Assembly (NCBI GenBank): GCA_000320545.1
Contig: ADNK01003139.1
Span: 1-22,584, forward strand
Direction of reading: 5' to 3'
Length of the DNA stretch: 22,584 bases
DNA from: Bigelowiella natans CCMP2755
Lineage: Eukaryota; Cercozoa; Chlorarachniophyceae
Shown here piece after piece: positions 21,841 to 22,584 of the stretch. The position numbers and the translations under genes are program-made. Below the pieces are notes generated by a model that did no database searches, had not been told where the DNA came from, and saw only the letters and a list, made by a program, of their open reading frames with translations. The stretch's first letter is position 1. The number at the start of each line of letters is the position of its first letter.

Positions 21841-22298
21841 TCAATATATAAATCGTCGGTGTGACGGCGCTCTCCTCGAGGCGGCCTTGTTGTTCAGAGA
21901 GCACCTTGTTGTTCAGGTAGTAGTTCAGGCCGCTTCCGTCAGGGGCAAGGAGCTCTGACCACTCCGCATCTTCCTTCTTCTCGTCCTGCGCGTGCGGTGG
22001 ATTTCGAGAAACGATGGGAGGGGGGAATTATATGTATAATATATGTGTTTCTTCAGATGTAGAGTCATATAGCAATATAATAAAAAATATATTTATATAA
22101 TAGCTAATTATATGCTGTTTATTTTATATATCGATTTACAAGCTTGTTCTTTCCCGCGTCCCATCTCGCACAGGTCATCACCTTCTTCGCGTCTTTCTCG
22201 TCGCTCTTCTCCTCCTCCTTAGGCGCGAATACCCCTGCCGACAAATCCGCCGATAGCTTCGTCTTGATCTCTTCTTTCTCGCCTTCGTTCCAGGATCG
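6014..22298 (-). CDS. Giant unconventional myosin heavy chain, WW-motor-IQ-repeat tail-MyTH4-WW-WW, 5' partial
   Basis: Exons, in transcript order: 22298-22140 (or ending 22182), 21985-21905, 21668-21612, 20810-20767, 20361-20283, 20004-19892, 19665-19542, 19351-18837, 18635-18587, 18320-18267, 17911-17735, 17311-17252, 17024-16810, 16577-16416, 15745-15703, 15516-15478, 15199-14850, 14611-14380, 14203-14136, 13820-12383, 12099-8188, 7827-7569, 7278-6971, 6705-6625, 6494-6251, 6051-6014. All introns are GT-AG and all phases agree. The sum is 8,901 nt, ending at TAG 6016-6014. Residue numbers used elsewhere count from 22298. The product is an actin-based ATP-driven motor with a very long helical tail; MyTH4 and WW domains suggest cargo or microtubule/actin and proline-rich partners. 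No start Met is in the window. Uncertain points are the first donor, the 21612/20810 junction, and exons I may have missed in the long introns. I cannot assign a myosin class. Confidence 0.93.
6477..6696 (-). CDS. Myosin: WW domain 2
   Basis: [30 protein letters not shown], with both signature Trp and the closing Pro. The intron (6624-6495) falls exactly before the second Trp, phase 0, with donor ACG|GTGAGA and acceptor GGCAG|TGG. The YYWN core is of the type seen in FE65/PQBP1-like WW domains. It is followed by an Ala-rich and a Gly-rich linker. Confidence 0.9.
6971..7827 (-). CDS. Myosin: Pro/Ala/Ser-rich linker between MyTH4 and C-terminal WW domains
   Basis: Exons 7827-7569 and 7278-6971. 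The first carries an acidic stretch and [15 protein letters not shown]. The second carries [18 protein letters not shown], an Ala run, and a Lys/Glu/Ser-rich stretch. The chain is probably disordered. The frame is confirmed by phase: CAG|CCT phase 0 in, one base out at CCAG|GTACAG, two bases in, phase 0 out at GGA|GTATCG. The second exon has a tandem NAGNAG acceptor (CAGCAG at 7281-7276), so an Ala may be included or skipped. Confidence 0.85.
7862..7949. repeat. Composite microsatellite (CT)n-(CA)n-(TA)n in a myosin intron
   Basis: Pure CT repeats run directly into CA repeats and, after a short spacer, into (TA)n at 7922-7949. The tract lies in the intron at 8187-7828. Confidence 0.95.
8080..8185. 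repeat. Composite microsatellite (CT)n-(CA)n-(CT)n next to a splice donor
   Basis: Three blocks: CT at about 8083-8099, CA with a few G at 8100-8139, then CT at 8147-8185. On the coding strand the GA block starts within the donor itself, CAG|GTGAGAG at 8188/8187. Confidence 0.95.
8188..12099 (-). CDS. Myosin tail: giant exon with superrepeats 1-4 and MyTH4
   Basis: 3,912 nt, exactly 1,304 codons, phase 0 at both ends. Superrepeats begin at 12072, 11280, 10479 and 9675. Copies 1 to 3 are 264, 267 and 268 residues long, and the fourth is degenerate and runs into MyTH4. Each copy opens with R-x-L-R-x-A-L then W about 15 residues later, followed by LEM-xx-KWY-xx-LYP, a Y-xx-(I/L)PEA-xx-TL segment, DLKFxHAPE(M/L), and a GG(Y/F) loop. 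The acceptor is ACGCAG and the donor CAG|GTGAGA lies in a (GA)n microsatellite. The family is not recognised by me. Confidence 0.93.
8470..8970 (-). other. MyTH4 domain
   Basis: Residues about 2400-2560. Seen in order: [94 protein letters not shown]. The MGD, LRDE-Y, KQxTxNP and GW-L-FPPS signatures are the MyTH4 core. In known myosins and plant kinesins MyTH4 contributes to binding microtubules, actin or cargo tails, usually together with FERM. No FERM domain follows here: only about 110 residues remain in this exon, then low-complexity and WW sequence. Confidence 0.93.
9676..10479 (-). repeat. Tail superrepeat copy 3 (268 residues)
   Basis: Opens [16 protein letters not shown]. It contains [52 protein letters not shown] (HAPEM at 9918-9904) and RMRTASGK. 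The GG loop is altered. HAPE lies 265 codons after that of copy 2. Confidence 0.85.
10480..11280 (-). repeat. Tail superrepeat copy 2 (267 residues)
   Basis: Opens [19 protein letters not shown]. It contains [39 protein letters not shown] (HAPEM at 10713-10699), GGFVEDEG and DMKTAAGK. The HAPE motif lies 263 codons after that of copy 1. Confidence 0.85.
11281..12072 (-). repeat. Tail superrepeat copy 1 (264 residues)
   Basis: Opens [19 protein letters not shown]. It contains [39 protein letters not shown] (HAPEL at 11502-11488) and GGYLKEGDD. This is the best-preserved copy. Confidence 0.85.
12383..14203 (-). CDS. Myosin tail: first helical block and superrepeat copy 0
   Basis: Exon 14203-14136 (68 nt) reads [16 protein letters not shown]. 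Exon 13820-12383 (1,438 nt) follows after an AT-rich intron whose acceptor GATAG is weak but is the one that fits phase. About 205 residues of degenerate helical sequence come first. From 13204, [16 protein letters not shown] opens a unit that ends across the next intron. It shares with later copies the markers LYPAL, [17 protein letters not shown] (HAPEM at 12574-12560), GGFLKEGD and TQAGK. The sequence is rich in Ala, Glu, Lys and Leu, with helical hairpins rather than a clean heptad coiled coil. Confidence 0.85.
13970..14103. repeat. (AAAT)n plus two (TA)n tracts in a myosin intron
   Basis: AATA-type repeats at about 13970-13990 lead into (TA)n at 13992-14024. A second (TA)n follows at 14073-14102. 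All lie within the intron at 14135-13821. Confidence 0.9.
14419..14451 (-). other. Single IQ motif
   Basis: [13 protein letters not shown] (residues about 828-840) fits (I/L)QxxxRGxxxR, the binding site for calmodulin or a calmodulin-like light chain on the lever arm. I see no second IQ before the helical tail begins, so the canonical lever arm is short. Confidence 0.85.
14485..20004 (-). CDS. Myosin: motor (head) domain, 13 exons
   Basis: From residue about 141 to 815. Landmarks in order are [20 protein letters not shown] (purine-binding loop region), the P-loop GESGAGKT, switch [11 protein letters not shown], the AAVLHLGN equivalent [14 protein letters not shown], switch [25 protein letters not shown], and the actin-binding/SH2-SH1 area HYIRCIKPN ... 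[14 protein letters not shown], then the converter. All catalytic motifs are intact, so an active ATPase is expected. The TEDS-rule position, 16 residues before DAVAK, is Asp, which would make the motor constitutively competent without phosphorylation. The SH1 cysteine is absent (QIR in place of the RIC-type sequence). Loop 2 is short to moderate and basic (GKKFKKQ). Confidence 0.95.
15478..15516 (-). CDS. Myosin: 39-nt microexon [13 protein letters not shown]
   Basis: Thirteen codons between CTTAG (acceptor, 15517-15521) and GTAGGA (donor, 15477). They exactly fill the gap between THFAGD (exon 15745-15703) and [11 protein letters not shown] (exon 15199-14850), reproducing the conserved myosin pattern HYAGxVxYxxxGFxxKNKD. 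Both flanking phases are 0. Neighbouring exons are also tiny (43 nt). Confidence 0.9.
15547..15600. repeat. (TA)n-(TG)n-(CG)n composite microsatellite
   Basis: TA repeats at 15547-15578, then a short TG tract and a GC alternation (GCGCGCGCG) to about 15599. Intronic, between the 43-nt and 39-nt exons. Confidence 0.9.
18128..18511. repeat. Cluster of (TA)n and (CA)n tracts flanking a 54-nt exon
   Basis: (TA)n at 18129-18161, interrupted (TA)n at 18337-18378, and (TA)n-(CA)n at 18478-18511. The coding exon 18320-18267 sits between them. Confidence 0.9.
19247..19270 (-). other. P-loop (Walker A) GESGAGKT of the myosin motor
   Basis: Exact match to the myosin-specific phosphate-binding loop GESGAGKT at residues about 247-254. 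It is followed by [15 protein letters not shown], typical of the helix after the P-loop. Confidence 0.98.
19377..19422. repeat. (GT)n-(GA)n composite microsatellite
   Basis: GT repeats then GA repeats. On the myosin coding strand this reads (TC)n-(AC)n and forms the pyrimidine-rich region just upstream of the acceptor at 19352-19354. Confidence 0.9.
20283..20810 (-). CDS. Myosin: SH3-like N-terminal subdomain (two small exons)
   Basis: Exon 20810-20767 (44 nt) encodes [15 protein letters not shown], and exon 20361-20283 continues [15 protein letters not shown]. This matches the myosin N-terminal SH3-like fold pattern (W-x-x-D ... G-Y/W-x-x-A-x-x). The 44-nt exon is preceded by a C-rich tract and CTTCAG. 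An alternative junction (donor ACA|GTAGCA at about 21602 with acceptor CAAAG, exon start 20805) also keeps frame and changes only a few residues. Confidence 0.75.
21254..21330. repeat. Paired (TA)n tracts in the 0.8-kb myosin intron
   Basis: Two (TA)n tracts, 21254-21288 and 21304-21330, separated by about 15 bases. A (GA)n-rich stretch lies at 21130-21185. No exon with conserved myosin sequence was found between 20811 and 21611. Confidence 0.9.
21636..21964 (-). CDS. Myosin: WW domain 1 (N-terminal), split over two exons
   Basis: Residues about 61-90 read [20 protein letters not shown], then after the intron [10 protein letters not shown]. The two signature Trp, the YY pair, the NN-K turn and the closing Pro are all present. 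The intron (21904-21669) falls five codons before the second Trp, in the third strand. WW domains bind short proline-rich motifs. A WW domain ahead of a myosin motor is unusual. Confidence 0.85.
21808..21836. repeat. (TA)n microsatellite in the WW1 intron
   Basis: An uninterrupted TA tract inside the intron that splits WW1. Comparable tracts occur at 14770-14799, 17030-17062, 17535-17568, 18664-18694 and 22416-22445. Confidence 0.9.
22140..22298 (-). CDS. Myosin: charged N-terminal linker exon
   Basis: The acceptor TTCCAG sits beside a C-run. The exon encodes [14 protein letters not shown] and then a Lys/Glu/Asp-rich stretch leading to WW1. Two donors keep frame: AAG|GTGATG at 22181 (39 codons) and CTT|GTAAAT at 22139 (53 codons). 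The second has the better donor; the first gives a smoother acidic linker. Alternative use of both is possible. Confidence 0.65.
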
Positions 22299-22410
22299 CT
22301 GGAAGGTAAGGTGGGGGGGGGGCGCAGGGGGGGAACAAGATAATGTCAGCGAAATGGGAATATTGAGTCGATTTCGCAATTCCGATGATAAATACTTCCA
22401 TATATTATTG

Positions 22411-22448
<38 letters not shown>

Positions 22449-22567
22449 AATGATATTATCATATTTGAATGGAAGGACTCTCTCTCAAGCACCATCACTA
22501 CCACGCCCACCGTGTTGGCGAACAAATAGAGCAAGCCAAACCAATGCACACACCGCCACCGGCTCAC

Positions 22568-22584
22568 GACAACGTAAAAGACTC
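22568..22584 (-). CDS. Possible 3' end of a further upstream myosin exon (cut by window edge)
   Basis: On the minus strand the last 17 bases read open in frame (VFYVV) up to a good donor, GTC|GTGAGC, at 22567. The phase is 0, which matches the exon starting at 22298. An upstream exon must exist because no in-frame Met precedes the WW1 exons. Only the splice signal and phase support this particular segment. Confidence 0.3.

Overview
The window is eukaryotic nuclear DNA, most likely from a protist or alga. It holds a nuclear-type tRNA gene with internal A and B boxes, and a protein gene split by at least 25 GT-AG introns. Those introns are full of (TA)n, (CA)n, (CT)n and poly-C/poly-G tracts. 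I cannot name the species. The myosin architecture (WW domains, MyTH4 without a following FERM domain, giant helical tail) is not that of an animal, fungal or plant myosin and points weakly to a stramenopile/alveolate/rhizarian-type lineage.

Layout. Positions 1-1900 are mostly low-complexity or non-coding, with one degenerate tRNA-like (possibly SINE or pseudo-tRNA) element near 1012-1080. A well-formed tRNA-Lys(CTT) lies at 1900-1972 (+). An intronless kelch-repeat protein gene lies at 2255-4102 (+). It has a coiled-coil-rich N-terminal half and six near-identical blades, the last of which is cut short. A modest minus-strand ORF abuts and overlaps its 3' end. Positions 4344-6013 hold no gene I can support.

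From 6014 to the right edge, the minus strand is one very large myosin heavy-chain gene. I reconstructed 26 exons by hand from reading-frame continuity, GT-AG borders and codon phase. The joined exons total 8,901 nt, about 2,966 codons plus stop, and are open throughout. The order is: WW1 (21964-21636), SH3-like N-terminal subdomain (20810-20283), complete motor domain (to about 14500), one IQ motif (14451-14419), a long predicted alpha-helical tail built from about 265-residue superrepeats (14203 to about 9000), MyTH4 (about 8913-8490), a proline- and alanine-rich linker (7827-6971), WW2 and WW3, and a stop at 6014. The start codon lies beyond the right edge.

The most notable content is this domain combination (WW-motor-IQ-superrepeat tail-MyTH4-WW-WW), the previously unnamed (to me) superrepeat, and the contrasting gene architecture: a head chopped into exons of 39-515 nt and a tail carried on two exons of 1,438 and 3,912 nt.
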